Shown: positions 27,809 to 36,674 of the stretch, piece after piece | Numbering within the stretch: the first letter of the stretch is position 1 | Layout: the number at the start of each line of letters is the position of its first letter | Source of the DNA: Anaerobacillus arseniciselenatis | GTDB lineage: Bacteria > Bacillota > Bacilli > Bacillales > Anaerobacillaceae | Length of the DNA: 64,000 bases | Assembly (NCBI RefSeq): GCF_001865995.1 | Contig: NZ_MLQQ01000021.1 | Location: 1 to 64,000, forward strand | Direction: 5' to 3' | Notes under the pieces: generated by a model | Told to the model about the DNA's origin: nothing | Databases searched by the model: none | Seen by the model: only the letters and a program-made list of their open reading frames with translations | Program-made: the position numbers and the translations under genes

Positions 27809-27918
27809 ATGAATATTATCAAAAAATATTAAGGGGAATTTTTTTACAATGCTAAGTATATCTCCACAACTTACAACAAATATTATGATTGTTGTATATG
27901 AAAAAGGAGGTGTACATA

Positions 27919-28098
27919 ATGAATGCACAACGAGCACAAGAAATCGCATCTGCATCAACGATGGCAAATGTAATGTACAATGGTGAGCCTATTTACATTG
28001 AACATGTTGATCAAGACAAAGGAGTAGCAACAATCCATACTCTGGATAACCCAAGCAATAAACAAAGTGTTTCTGTAACAAGTTTACAAGAACAGTAA
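27919..28098 (+). CDS. sspH: H-type small acid-soluble spore protein
   Basis: Spore-core protein of 59 aa. The start MNAQRAQEIASA and the central IYIEHVDQDKGVATIH match SspH of B. subtilis in length and layout. AAAAAGGAGGTG lies ideally before the ATG at 27919; a longer in-frame ORF from 27889 would contain the ribosome site itself. Expression in the forespore under SigG/SigF is known for the family. I could not identify the promoter boxes with confidence. It shows that the organism forms spores. Confidence 0.88.
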   Translation: MNAQRAQEIASASTMANVMYNGEPIYIEHVDQDKGVATIHTLDNPSNKQSVSVTSLQEQ

Positions 28099-28126
28099 TT
28101 TTTCAAAATGAAAAATATAATGACCA

Positions 28127-28256
28127 GGCGGGACTGTCCCATAAGTGTCTGATCACCAGGCTAAACTACTAAATATAGGTGTATATATATTTACCATTCG
28201 CTTATATTTAGGCTGGTCAGTGTCTGATACTTTGTTTAGGATAGCCCCGTCTTTTT
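28127..28256 (+). repeat. Long stem-loop repeat with GTGTCTGA words, copy 1 (terminator of sspH)
   Basis: Outer arms GGCGGGACTGTCC and GGATAGCCCCGTC pair with one mismatch, ending in TTTTT. Inside are GTGTCTGATCACC, a TATATTTA core and GGTCAGTGTCTGATAC. It shares this order with 45379-45498 and, more loosely, 38019-38137. It probably acts as a terminator. Confidence 0.7.
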
Positions 28257-28349
28257 ACATACTAATTCTGAAAATTCTTATATAATTTCACTTCACATAC
28301 ATGTAAAATAGGTTTATCGTACTTTTTTAAAAAAGGGGAAGAACCTAAA

Positions 28350-29249
28350 ATGAACAAACCTATCATAAATCCTCATATTGCTCTAGCCATAGGTGTGATT
28401 TCCGTTTCAACATCGGCTATTTTTGTAAAGTTAGCCGATGCTCCTGCTGGTGTGATTGCGTTTTATCGATTATTTTTTTCTTTTTTAATCATTGCTCCGC
28501 TATTTTTTCTCAAATATCGAAGGTCGTTAGCGGAAGTGACGAAAAGGGATTGGATGTTTTCGGCGGTTGCTGGAATTTTGTTAGCCTTCCATTTTATCCT
28601 TTGGTTTGAATCGTTGAATTATACTTCTGTAGCTAGTTCTGTCGTTTTAGTAACGTTGCAACCGTTATTCGCTTTCGTCGGTACGTATTTCTTTTTTAAA
28701 GAAAAAGTCGGCGTGATCGGTATTATTAGTGGTGTTCTAGCCATTGTTGGTAGCATTATCATCAGTTGGGGAGATTATCAAATAAGTGGCTGGGCGTTAT
28801 TTGGAAATATGCTCGCGCTACTCGCATGTGCATTTGTCACTGGATATCTCCTGTTTGGTCAAGACGTGCGAAAACGGATCGACGTCATTCCATATACATT
28901 TATCGTCTACGGAATTAGTTCTATTACACTTCTTATTTACGTATTATTGCTCGGTAATCCATTAGTAGGCTATCAAACAAGTGATTGGATGTATTTTATT
29001 TTATTAGCGCTTATACCGACTTTATTAGGACATTCTTTGTTTAATTGGGTCATAAAATGGGTCAGTACAAACATGATTTCAATGAGCATTTTATTCGAAC
29101 CCGCAGGAGCGATTATCCTTGCGTATTTTATTTTAAACGAGCGCCTTACTTGGACACAGGTCGTTGGAGGCATCGTCGTCATTATTGGTGTCGCCATCTT
29201 TTTGAAAACAGAGTCAAAACCAAAAGTAGCTAGATCCGAAGCGGCTTAA
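28350..29249 (+). CDS. EamA (DMT) family transporter
   Basis: Membrane protein of 299 aa with ten hydrophobic segments arranged as two EamA repeats (about residues 10-140 and 150-290). The first repeat contains FYRLFFSFLIIAPLFFLKYR and the second FEPAGAIILAYFILNERLTW, both typical. Members export amino acids, nucleosides or metabolites; the substrate is unknown. AAAGGGG precedes the ATG. Monocistronic and upstream of deoR; a link to nucleoside metabolism is possible but not shown. Confidence 0.88.
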   Translation: MNKPIINPHIALAIGVISVSTSAIFVKLADAPAGVIAFYRLFFSFLIIAPLFFLKYRRSLAEVTKRDWMFSAVAGILLAFHFILWFESLNYTSVASSVVLVTLQPLFAFVGTYFFFKEKVGVIGIISGVLAIVGSIIISWGDYQISGWALFGNMLALLACAFVTGYLLFGQDVRKRIDVIPYTFIVYGISSITLLIYVLLLGNPLVGYQTSDWMYFILLALIPTLLGHSLFNWVIKWVSTNMISMSILFEPAGAIILAYFILNERLTWTQVVGGIVVIIGVAIFLKTESKPKVARSEAA

Positions 29250-29310
29250 AGATAATGAACAAATAAAAATTTAACAGTTAATCGAATTTTAATGAATTAA
29301 TTTCACTCTA

Positions 29311-29338
29311 TGAAAGCGCTGGAATTGTTTGTTATAAT
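29311..29338 (+). promoter_or_regulatory. deoR promoter with cre-like site
   Basis: -10 box TATAAT at 29333-29338. TGAAAGCGCTGGAA (29311-29324) matches the CcpA cre consensus TGWNANCGNTNWCA except at positions 12 and 13, and overlaps the -35 area. Carbon catabolite repression of deoR is therefore plausible. Confidence 0.5.
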
Positions 29339-29368
29339 AGAACATAATTTCAGAATTAGGGTGATGAC

Positions 29369-30307
29369 ATGGGACCTGAGAAGCTACAAAAAGTGATCGA
29401 AGCAGCAAAGCTTTATTACTTACTTGATCATAATCAAAGTGATATCGCGAAGGAACTAGGTGTATCCAGGCCAACAGTTTCAAGGCTTCTTCAACAAGCA
29501 AAGGAAGAAGGCATCGTTCAAATAAAAATTATCGACCCGACCGAAAATATTGAAAGCTTATCCAAAAAAAATGAACAAAAGTTCAATTTTAAAAAAGTGA
29601 TTGTGGCTCAAATACCACAATATGAAGATCATGTCATAAAGACGTATTTAGGGGAAGTATCCGCTAATTACTTACATGAGGTTGTCGATGATGGTGATAT
29701 TTTAGGAGTTACATGGGGAACAACTCTATACCACACTGCGGTTGAATTAAATCAAAAGTCGGTAAAAGATGTGAAAGTTGTTCAGCTAAAAGGTGGTGTG
29801 AGCCACTCTGAAACGAATACACATATGAATGAAATTCTTTATATGTTTGGCAAGGCATATAATACAGCTCCGCTTCACCTTCCGTTACCGGCCATTGTCG
29901 ATCATGTTGTCGTAAAACAAGCAATGGAGGCTGACCGTCATATAAAACGAATTTTAGAACTAGGGAAAGAGGCGAATATTGCGCTGTTCACTATTGGGCC
30001 AATAAAGTCTCATTCATTACTGTTTCAATTAGGGTACTTTACAGAAGAGGAAGTTGATGAACTTATGTCGAAAGCTGTCGGTGACATTTGTTCACGTTTT
30101 TTTGACGAGAACGGCGACATTTGTAATGAACAATTAAATGCTCGAACTTTAGGGATTGAACTTAGTGAGTTAAAAAAGAAAGAACACTCTATTCTAGTTG
30201 CAGGTGGCCCTGCAAAAATAGATGGAATTTATGGCGCACTTAAGGGTGGATATGCGAATGTATTAGTGACCGACCAGTATACAGCTAAGTTTTTATTGGA
30301 TAAATAA
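29369..30307 (+). CDS. deoR: Deoxyribonucleoside regulator DeoR (SorC family)
   Basis: Transcriptional repressor of 312 aa. The N-terminal helix-turn-helix (about residues 20-42: QSDIAKELGVSRPTVSRLL) is followed by a SorC sugar-phosphate-binding domain (about 60-310), with VTWGTTLY and VLVTDQYTAKFLL as typical segments. Size and gene context match B. subtilis DeoR, which responds to deoxyribose-5-phosphate and represses the dra-nupC-pdp operon. Here nupC and deoC follow in the same direction after a terminator, so it is transcribed separately. It belongs to the SorC group, not the E. coli DeoR family. Confidence 0.88.
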   Translation: MGPEKLQKVIEAAKLYYLLDHNQSDIAKELGVSRPTVSRLLQQAKEEGIVQIKIIDPTENIESLSKKNEQKFNFKKVIVAQIPQYEDHVIKTYLGEVSANYLHEVVDDGDILGVTWGTTLYHTAVELNQKSVKDVKVVQLKGGVSHSETNTHMNEILYMFGKAYNTAPLHLPLPAIVDHVVVKQAMEADRHIKRILELGKEANIALFTIGPIKSHSLLFQLGYFTEEEVDELMSKAVGDICSRFFDENGDICNEQLNARTLGIELSELKKKEHSILVAGGPAKIDGIYGALKGGYANVLVTDQYTAKFLLDK

Positions 30308-30390
30308 GACTATTTTCGGTCCTCTCAGGCAGCAGGAGTACTTGGCAACTTTCAAAGTGTAACAAATTCATATTTATCCTTTTGACTAAA

Positions 30391-30443
30391 AAAGAGGCTG
30401 TTCCAAAAGAAAGTGTCAGACATTTGTGGAACAGCTTCTTTTT
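30391..30443 (+). terminator. deoR terminator
   Basis: AAGAGGCTGTTCC / GGAACAGCTTCTT stem with AAGTGTCAGACATTT in the loop and a T run after it. Confidence 0.85.
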
Positions 30444-30556
30444 CAATTGTAAAAATAGAATGTTGCAAATGTAAAATAGAGATAGTCTGAATAGAGGCAT
30501 TTGTAAGTGGAAAAACGAATTTTTTGTCAAAAAGCGAAAAATCGGAAAGAATTATT

Positions 30557-30624
30557 TTTACAAATGTTCAATAAAGCGTTTACAAATGATCAGTGCATCT
30601 GTTATATTATCAATGTACTGATCA
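30557..30624 (+). promoter_or_regulatory. nupC-deoC promoter with cre-like site and operator candidates
   Basis: -35 TTTACA (30579-30584) and -10 TATATT (30603-30608) are 18 bp apart. On the minus strand TGTAAACGCTTTAT (30584-30571) matches the cre consensus at all but the last two positions and covers the -35 box. TTTACAAATGTTCA (30557) and TTTACAAATGATCA (30579) are direct repeats 22 bp apart. TGATCAGT/ACTGATCA (30587-30594 and 30617-30624) is an inverted repeat centred on the -10 box. One of these is probably the DeoR operator. Confidence 0.6.
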
Positions 30625-30748
30625 TGATCATGAAATGAACAAACTTTTTTAAGAAAAATGAAATCGTTCACCTATAAGGTAGAGGTTCCAATTTTAAAAG
30701 AGTTTTGTACTATTCTATTAAACTATTAAACATTTGAGGTGAAAGACT

Positions 30749-31963
30749 ATGAATATTTTATGGGGAATTTTTGGTATTACTACAGTATTTTTTATTGCAT
30801 TTTTATTTTCAAGTAATCGCAAAGCAATTAAGCCAAGAACTGTCTTTGGTGGCTTAGCTATTCAAATTTTATTTGGGGTCATCGTTTTAAGATGGGAATT
30901 TGGGAAGGAAAAATTACAACAATTAGCTTTAGGGGTTAACGCAATTATTGAATATGCTAATGAAGGAATTGAGTTTTTATTTGGGGGATTATTTGTAGCA
31001 GATAATGTGGGGTTTATATTTGCCTTTCAAGTTTTACCAGTTGTTATCTTTTTCTCGGCACTAATTTCCGTTCTTTATTATATTGGAGTTATGCAGTTTG
31101 TTATTAAAATATTAGGTGGAGTACTTTCAAAATTACTAGGAACTAGTAAGGCTGAGTCTCTATCAGCAGCAGCGAATATTTTCGTCGGACAAACGGAAGC
31201 ACCATTAGTTGTAAGACCATTTTTAGCAAAAATGACGAAATCAGAACTTTTTGCGGTTATGACTGGGGGATTAGCTTCAGTTGCCGGTTCGGTTTTAATT
31301 GGTTATTCGTTATTAGGGATACCGTTAGAGTATTTATTAGCAGCAAGTTTCATGGCAGCTCCAGCAGGTTTAATTATCGCGAAAATTATGCTTCCTGAAA
31401 CAGAACGTTCGCAGACGTCAGACGACATACAATTAGAAAAAGATACAGAAACAGCAAACGTTATTGATGCGGCAGCTCGTGGAGCAAGTACAGGTCTTCA
31501 ATTAGCGCTTAACATTGGTGCGATGTTACTTGCATTTATCGCATTAATTGCTTTAGTTAATGGCCTTTTAGGGGCAGTTGGTGGAGTATTTGGCTTTGAA
31601 GGTTTAACACTTGAAATGATACTTGGAGTATTATTTGCACCAATCGCCTTTGCAATCGGCGTACCGTGGGCAGAGGCTGTTCAAGCAGGTGGATTTATCG
31701 GACAGAAGTTAATTTTAAATGAGTTTGTCGCTTACGCATCATTTGCGCCACAAATTGATGAACTTTCACCGAAAGCCGTTGCGGTCATCAGTTTTGCACT
31801 ATGTGGTTTTGCCAACGTATCTTCAATGGGAATTTTATTAGGTGGATTAGGAAATCTAGCGCCAAACCGACGTCAAGATATTGCAAGACTAGGGATGAAA
31901 GCAGTATTAGCAGGGATGTTAGCTTCATTATTAAGTGCATCAATTGCAGGGATGTTATTTTAA
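30749..31963 (+). CDS. nupC: Concentrative nucleoside transporter NupC
   Basis: CNT family carrier of 404 aa with about ten hydrophobic segments, importing pyrimidine and other nucleosides by cation symport. Family motifs: AANIFVGQTEAPLVVRPFL (substrate/QTEAP motif) and CGFANVSSMGILLGGLG near the C-terminus. TGAGGTGAAAG precedes the ATG. It is the first gene after the cre-bearing promoter and is followed by deoC and a small XapX protein. It supplies the substrates used by DeoC and Cdd nearby; a phosphorylase (pdp) is not in this window. Confidence 0.93.
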   Translation: MNILWGIFGITTVFFIAFLFSSNRKAIKPRTVFGGLAIQILFGVIVLRWEFGKEKLQQLALGVNAIIEYANEGIEFLFGGLFVADNVGFIFAFQVLPVVIFFSALISVLYYIGVMQFVIKILGGVLSKLLGTSKAESLSAAANIFVGQTEAPLVVRPFLAKMTKSELFAVMTGGLASVAGSVLIGYSLLGIPLEYLLAASFMAAPAGLIIAKIMLPETERSQTSDDIQLEKDTETANVIDAAARGASTGLQLALNIGAMLLAFIALIALVNGLLGAVGGVFGFEGLTLEMILGVLFAPIAFAIGVPWAEAVQAGGFIGQKLILNEFVAYASFAPQIDELSPKAVAVISFALCGFANVSSMGILLGGLGNLAPNRRQDIARLGMKAVLAGMLASLLSASIAGMLF

Positions 31964-32057
31964 TCATTAATGAACCTGTTGTCTAAGGGCATAGTAAGGG
32001 TTAGTTGAGTTCGAAGCCATCATTTAAAAATCTCGTAATAAGAAAGGAATAGATACA

Positions 32058-32726
32058 ATGACTAATATAGCAAAAATGATTGATCATACAGCATTAAAAG
32101 CAAACACAACAAAGGAACAAATTGAGATTCTATGTAGTGAAGCTAAACAATACGACTTTGCTTCTGTATGTGTTAATCCGACTTGGGTTGAAACGGCAGC
32201 TACAATGTTAAAAAGTACGGGTGTCGATGTTTGTACAGTAATAGGTTTTCCGTTAGGGGCCAATACACCTGAAACAAAAGCATTTGAAACAAACGATGCG
32301 ATTGAAAAAGGAGCAACAGAAGTTGATATGGTCATCAATGTAGCGGCATTAAAGGCAGGGAATGACGAACTAGTTGAACGCGATATTCGTGCCGTTGTTG
32401 AAACTGCGCAAGGAAAAGCATTAACGAAAGTTATTTTTGAAACATGCCTTTTAACAAAAGAGGAAATTGAGCGTGCTTGTCGTTTATCTGTAAAAGCAGG
32501 AGCTGATTTTGTTAAAACGTCTACTGGTTTTTCAACGGGTGGAGCAACTGTGGAAGATATCGCGTTAATGAGAAAGACAGTAGGTCCAGATGTAGGAGTA
32601 AAAGCATCAGGTGGCGTGAGAAGTGTAGAGGACGCTAAGGCAATGATCGTAGCTGGCGCTACACGAATTGGAGCGAGTTCCGGAGTTTCAATTGTCAATG
32701 GTGAAACGTCAACGTCAGACTATTAA
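32058..32726 (+). CDS. deoC: Deoxyribose-phosphate aldolase
   Basis: Cytosolic class I aldolase of 222 aa that splits 2-deoxyribose-5-phosphate to acetaldehyde and glyceraldehyde-3-phosphate. Catalytic residues are visible: Schiff-base K153 in [10 protein letters not shown]182 in GVKASGG, and D90 in [18 protein letters not shown] precedes the ATG. It lies 94 nt after nupC without an intervening terminator, so it is probably in the same operon, controlled by DeoR and CcpA. Confidence 0.96.
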   Translation: MTNIAKMIDHTALKANTTKEQIEILCSEAKQYDFASVCVNPTWVETAATMLKSTGVDVCTVIGFPLGANTPETKAFETNDAIEKGATEVDMVINVAALKAGNDELVERDIRAVVETAQGKALTKVIFETCLLTKEEIERACRLSVKAGADFVKTSTGFSTGGATVEDIALMRKTVGPDVGVKASGGVRSVEDAKAMIVAGATRIGASSGVSIVNGETSTSDY

Positions 32727-32744
32727 TAAAAAAGAGGGTTAATC

Positions 32745-32912
32745 ATGAAAGAAATATTATTAAGTTTACTTGCTGGGGTAATTATTGGGCTTGTTTTTAA
32801 AAGTTTAAAATTACCTTTACCAGCCCCACCTGTACTTGCAGGGATTATGGGTATCGTCGGGATCTTTTTAGGTGGCTTGATTTTCACCCAGGTAGTAAAA
32901 TTGTTTTCATAA
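32745..32912 (+). CDS. Small XapX-domain membrane protein, 55 aa
   Basis: ATG at 32745 with AAAGAGGG upstream, 18 nt after the deoC stop. The product has two hydrophobic helices joined by KLPLPAPPVLAGIMG. The PxPAPP hinge, followed by a glycine-rich second helix (GIVGIFLGGL), is typical of the XapX (DUF1427) family. Its function is not established. The position at the end of nupC-deoC suggests a role at the membrane in nucleoside uptake, but this is inference. Confidence 0.78.
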   Translation: MKEILLSLLAGVIIGLVFKSLKLPLPAPPVLAGIMGIVGIFLGGLIFTQVVKLFS

Positions 32913-32942
32913 AAGTTGAGAAAAAAGTTAAATTGTTGAAAT

Positions 32943-32970
32943 AAAAAGGTGTATATAATACATCTTTTTA
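32943..32970 (+). terminator. Terminator of nupC-deoC-xapX operon
   Basis: AAAAGGTGTAT / ATACATCTTTTT hairpin with a 3-nt loop. Confidence 0.8.
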
Positions 32971-33055
32971 TTTCATATTATTGGTAACTGACGGAATGAG
33001 AGCAACGTAAAGAAGTTAGTTATTATAGGAATAATTAACAGAAAATTCGTATTGA

Positions 33056-33469
<414 letters not shown>

Positions 33470-33492
33470 TATTTGTTCAAGTGATTTAATAT

Positions 33493-33538
33493 AAAAAAAG
33501 ACGTGCCAAACTTAATTAGTTTGTTGCACGTCTTTTTA
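33493..33538 (+). terminator. cdd terminator
   Basis: AAAAAAAGACGTGC / GCACGTCTTTTT with further pairing of CAAAC/GTTTG in the loop. Symmetric, so it may also serve the convergent SRAP gene. Confidence 0.9.
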
Positions 33539-33586
33539 CTCGTCCATAAAGTATATATTTTGGAACTGGAAAGTTGTTTATTCTAA

Positions 33587-34255
33587 TTAAATTGGCTCGA
33601 TCAACTCGGATCCATTATGAGTCGGTTTGTTAACTGCCGTTGAAATTTCGTAAGCAGTCATATGTTCTGATGGGAGTGGTTTAATAAGTTGTTGTAAGTA
33701 ATCGGTATCCCTTATATCAGGGTTGAGCCAATCATCTTGATGTTTATTTTCAAGTAATAAAGGCATCCGATCGTGCAAATTTGCCATCATTTCGTTTGGT
33801 GAAGTAGTCACAATCGTGCAAGTAAAAATGTCCTCTTCTGTGGTAGGGTCGTTCCACTTTTCCCACAACCCTGCAAATGCAAACAATTTCTTATTTTTCA
33901 GGTGAATAAAATACGGCTTTTTCTTTCCATCTTCTGTACGCTTCCATTCATAAAACCCACTAGTAGGTATAATACACCTTCGCGACTGGAATGCTCGTTT
34001 AAAGCTAGGCTTTTCTGCGAGTGTCTCTCCTCTGGCATTGATCATCTTGTAAGCGATTTTTTTATCTTTTGCCCATGGCGGGATTAATCCCCAATGTAGC
34101 TGCCCAGCACGATTTTCCTTTCCGTTATTAATGACTGCTAATACTCGTTGGCTAGGCGCAATATTAAAACTTTGCTCAAATGTGAATGAATTTTCAATTG
34201 CGTATTCGTTGATCAGTTCTTGCTCAGTACTGTATAAAGTGAAACGCCCGCACAT
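33587..34255 (-). CDS. SOS response-associated peptidase (SRAP/YedK family)
   Basis: Protein of 222 aa that covalently traps abasic sites in single-stranded DNA. The start must be ATG 34255 because catalytic Cys2 has to follow the initiator Met (MCGRFTLYS); AGGTGA lies upstream, and a GTG nine bases earlier is rejected. Conserved N73 (INARGET), E103 (GFYEWKR) and H161 (LHDRMPL) match the HMCES/YedK active site. The gene stands alone, converging with cdd. No LexA box was recognised upstream. Confidence 0.93.
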   Translation of the reverse strand: MCGRFTLYSTEQELINEYAIENSFTFEQSFNIAPSQRVLAVINNGKENRAGQLHWGLIPPWAKDKKIAYKMINARGETLAEKPSFKRAFQSRRCIIPTSGFYEWKRTEDGKKKPYFIHLKNKKLFAFAGLWEKWNDPTTEEDIFTCTIVTTSPNEMMANLHDRMPLLLENKHQDDWLNPDIRDTDYLQQLIKPLPSEHMTAYEISTAVNKPTHNGSELIEPI

Positions 34256-34318
34256 GAATCTCACCTACTTTTTCGTCTTTTAAAGTAGAATACCTCTTCC
34301 ATAAAGTAGTTTCAAGAG

Positions 34319-34432
34319 AGTGAAACTCAATTACCTAAAATGAGTCATATCAAACTATATGTAGTTGCGAGTGGTTTAACGCAACTACATATAGTTAATT
34401 AAGGGCGATAATATTGAATTATGAAATTCATT
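34319..34432 (+). repeat. Palindromic ~115-bp element, copy C
   Basis: AGTGAAACTCAATTACC...TGTAGTTGCG...CGCAACTACATATAG...AATTATGAAATTCATT. The left end has diverged; the right end is the same as in copies A and E. It lies upstream of the SRAP gene. Confidence 0.82.
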
Positions 34433-34462
34433 AAAGTAGAGAGAGTTATTTAGAAAATAACT

Positions 34463-34600
34463 TCGGGAGAAAAACGTGAATTAAGGGAGAAAAATTATTA
34501 CATGGGGAGTAAATTCCGGAGTACGGGGAGAAAGTCACGATTTATGGGAGTAAATTCAGATTACGGACTAGAAACTCACGAGTTACGAGAGTAAGAGTAC
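34463..34600 (+). repeat. Degenerate GGGAGAAA word array
   Basis: The words GGGAGAAA, GGGAGTAAATT and TCACGA.TTA recur about every 20-25 bp. No ORF. The remaining bases to 34729 are AT-rich with nothing else recognised. Confidence 0.6.
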
Positions 34601-34729
34601 TGTCATTATTAGAAAATCCCTACGATTAATTGTTTAATAGTCATAAGGATTTAGTGTTTTTATAAGCATATGTTAAAATAAATGTTGTTAAAGATTAACT
34701 TATTTAAAATTGAAGTTTGAGATTCCTTT

Positions 34730-34752
34730 AAGTTTAAGGTGTGCTTAAACTT
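34730..34752 (+). promoter_or_regulatory. Perfect 9-bp inverted repeat upstream of the membrane/glycosidase pair
   Basis: AAGTTTAAG-GTGTG-CTTAAACTT, followed by TTCT, 50 nt before the start at 34803. It may be an operator or a leader hairpin (attenuator). Confidence 0.5.
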
Positions 34753-34802
34753 TTCTACTGAGAGAACATAATACTAAACCGACATGAAAGGGATTTTTAG
34801 AA

Positions 34803-35270
34803 ATGAGCTTAGAACATGAAACAACAAACCTTCGTCATACTTTATCGAAAAAAAGGCGTGGGGATGATAAAGGTAAACGGAGACTTATGATAACAATCAG
34901 TACCACGATCTTAGCCATCCTTGCTTGGGGAGTGTTACTTTATGGGGGATATACAGTCGCGTATAACTACTTCGAAGAGACTCATAGTCAGCTAGATGAA
35001 CAGATTCAAGAAATAAAACTTCAAAATGAAGAGGTTTTTTCGAAGTTGGAGCACTTTAATGCAGAATTAAAAGACTCTAACGAGGAGTTAACATTAATAA
35101 AAGGTGAACTAGACTATATTAAGGAATCATTAGAAATTACAGGTGAGACGATTACTGGTAGCGATGAGACGAGAGTGATTTTACAAGAACGTATGACAGA
35201 ACTAGACAAGCGCTTAAATGAATTACAATCGCAATTAATTAAATTGGAGGAAGCAGCCCGTGCTCATTAA
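34803..35270 (+). CDS. Single-pass membrane protein with extracytoplasmic coiled coil
   Basis: 155 aa. A basic cytoplasmic start (about residues 1-27, KKRRGDDKGKRR) is followed by one hydrophobic helix (about 29-50) and then a long heptad-rich region to the end, rich in Glu, Leu and Gln (LDEQIQEIKLQNEEVFSKL). The coiled coil should lie outside the membrane. AAAGGGA precedes the ATG. It overlaps the phosphodiester glycosidase gene by 11 nt, so the two are translated together and probably act together, perhaps as anchor and enzyme. Family not recognised. Confidence 0.78.
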   Translation: MSLEHETTNLRHTLSKKRRGDDKGKRRLMITISTTILAILAWGVLLYGGYTVAYNYFEETHSQLDEQIQEIKLQNEEVFSKLEHFNAELKDSNEELTLIKGELDYIKESLEITGETITGSDETRVILQERMTELDKRLNELQSQLIKLEEAARAH

Positions 35271-36345
35271 AATACAGATCTTTTTCTTGTTTTTATTGGC
35301 ACCCATTATCGGTTCACTCCTCTTTTTTACACAATTGAACCCATATTCTAGTATTGAAGAAGCTAATTTAATAGATCAGTACACAGAAATAGAGGATCAA
35401 AGTGATTGGATGCAACAATTTCTTTTTGAAAAAAGAGAAGTTATCACTGAGACTAAACAGATTGTTCAAGATTCAAATGAAGTATTAGGTTATATTCAAA
35501 ATAACGCCTATGAAGAGCTATCCGATTATTTGGTGCAACAAGAGAGAATAGAATCTTTAGTAGAAGCAAGTACTGGTTACCAACAAAGGTCAACGAATTT
35601 AATTGAACAATTATTAGCCACAATGTTAGGCGACCCAATAGGACAAACGTTCGGGGAAAATTCGATCGTAAAAGTATATTCTCTTGAAGAGGCGGGATAT
35701 CGGGGCTTTATGGCAAAAGTCCGTGTACTTCACCCTGATGGAATTCGTATGGTGTTAGCGAATGACGAAATTGCGAGTAGCGGTGAAACGACGAGCCAAG
35801 CTGCAAAAAGATCTGATGCAATATTAGCGATCAATGCAGGTGGATTTGCTAGTCAGGGCGGTCAACTCCATCCAATTGGAATTACAGTGATCGACGGGGA
35901 GATCGTTACCTTTTACGATACGAGCATTAGTTTTATCGGTTTTAATCAAACAGGCAATTTAGTAGGGGGAAATATTACTTCTAGAGAAGAAATTAAAGAA
36001 TTGGGCGTGCAACAAGGAGCAAGCTTTCATCCGACATTATTGAAGGATGGTGAGAAGCTCCCAATTCCGGCAAGGTGGGCAAACGCTAGACATCCACGAA
36101 CATTAGTCGGACACTTCACGAATGGAGATCTCTTTTTTATGGTGATTGATGGACGGAGAGCAGGATGGAGTGAAGGAGTAACATTAGAAGACGCTCAAGA
36201 AAAATTGTTAGAATTTAACATTCGTGATGCCTATAATTTAGATGGTGGAGGTTCTAGTACGTTTTACTACGATGGCGAGGTTTTAAACAAACCGTCCGGA
36301 GGGCAAGAACGGAGAGTCACGACAAATATCGTCATTTTACCGTAA
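35260..36345 (+). CDS. Phosphodiester glycosidase family protein (NAGPA domain)
   Basis: Secreted or membrane-anchored protein of 361 aa. The N-terminal hydrophobic segment (about residues 2-24) is followed by a helical linker (about 30-120) and a C-terminal NAGPA/DUF2233 domain (about 150-361). Typical segments: AINAGGFASQGGQLHPIGI, HPRTLVGHF, and the NLDGGGSSTFYYDG motif. Related enzymes hydrolyse sugar phosphodiesters in exopolysaccharide or wall polymers; the substrate is unknown. GTG start with GGAGG 9 nt upstream, inside the previous gene. Terminator downstream. Confidence 0.88.
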   Translation: MLIKIQIFFLFLLAPIIGSLLFFTQLNPYSSIEEANLIDQYTEIEDQSDWMQQFLFEKREVITETKQIVQDSNEVLGYIQNNAYEELSDYLVQQERIESLVEASTGYQQRSTNLIEQLLATMLGDPIGQTFGENSIVKVYSLEEAGYRGFMAKVRVLHPDGIRMVLANDEIASSGETTSQAAKRSDAILAINAGGFASQGGQLHPIGITVIDGEIVTFYDTSISFIGFNQTGNLVGGNITSREEIKELGVQQGASFHPTLLKDGEKLPIPARWANARHPRTLVGHFTNGDLFFMVIDGRRAGWSEGVTLEDAQEKLLEFNIRDAYNLDGGGSSTFYYDGEVLNKPSGGQERRVTTNIVILP

Positions 36346-36395
36346 TGGCAGTAGCATAATGAAAACAACAGTAAATATGGGGAATAATAAAAAGG

Positions 36396-36439
36396 AAAAA
36401 TCTAACTATCAGTCGAACATTGGTAGTTAGATTTTTTTT
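36396..36439 (+). terminator. Terminator of the glycosidase operon
   Basis: AAAAATCTAACTA / TAGTTAGATTTTTTT hairpin with a 16-nt loop. Confidence 0.88.
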
Positions 36440-36570
36440 ATGAAAAAAAGGCGGGTGCTTTTGCGAACGAACGTCTGAGATTTGTAAGAAGGTCAAGGTG
36501 AAGTGAGGGAAAGCACCCGACTTTTCATATTAGAAGGTAACGTTTAATCGCCATAAAGATTTTGTATTTG
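36440..36570 (+). repeat. Hairpin repeat, family 4, short copy
   Basis: TATGAAAAAAAGGCGGGTGC...GAACGA.CGTCTGAGATTTG, then GAAGTGAGGGAAAGCACCCG and TTTAATCGCCA. The GGGTGCTTT/AAAGCACCC arms pair. The same order of words returns at 60001-60212 in a longer form. Confidence 0.7.
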
Positions 36571-36674
36571 TGATAAGATAATTTTTCCAAAAAAAATTTA
36601 GTAAGAACGAAAACTTTTTAGTTATGTCACGAGGTATATATAGTGAAGTAGTTAAGAAAGGAGGAAATTTCTTA

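Noticed and set aside
32084..32698. 204-aa ORF on the minus strand inside deoC
   Set aside because: Antisense shadow of the deoC coding sequence. The product is Ser/Thr/Val-rich without family motifs, and deoC is certain.
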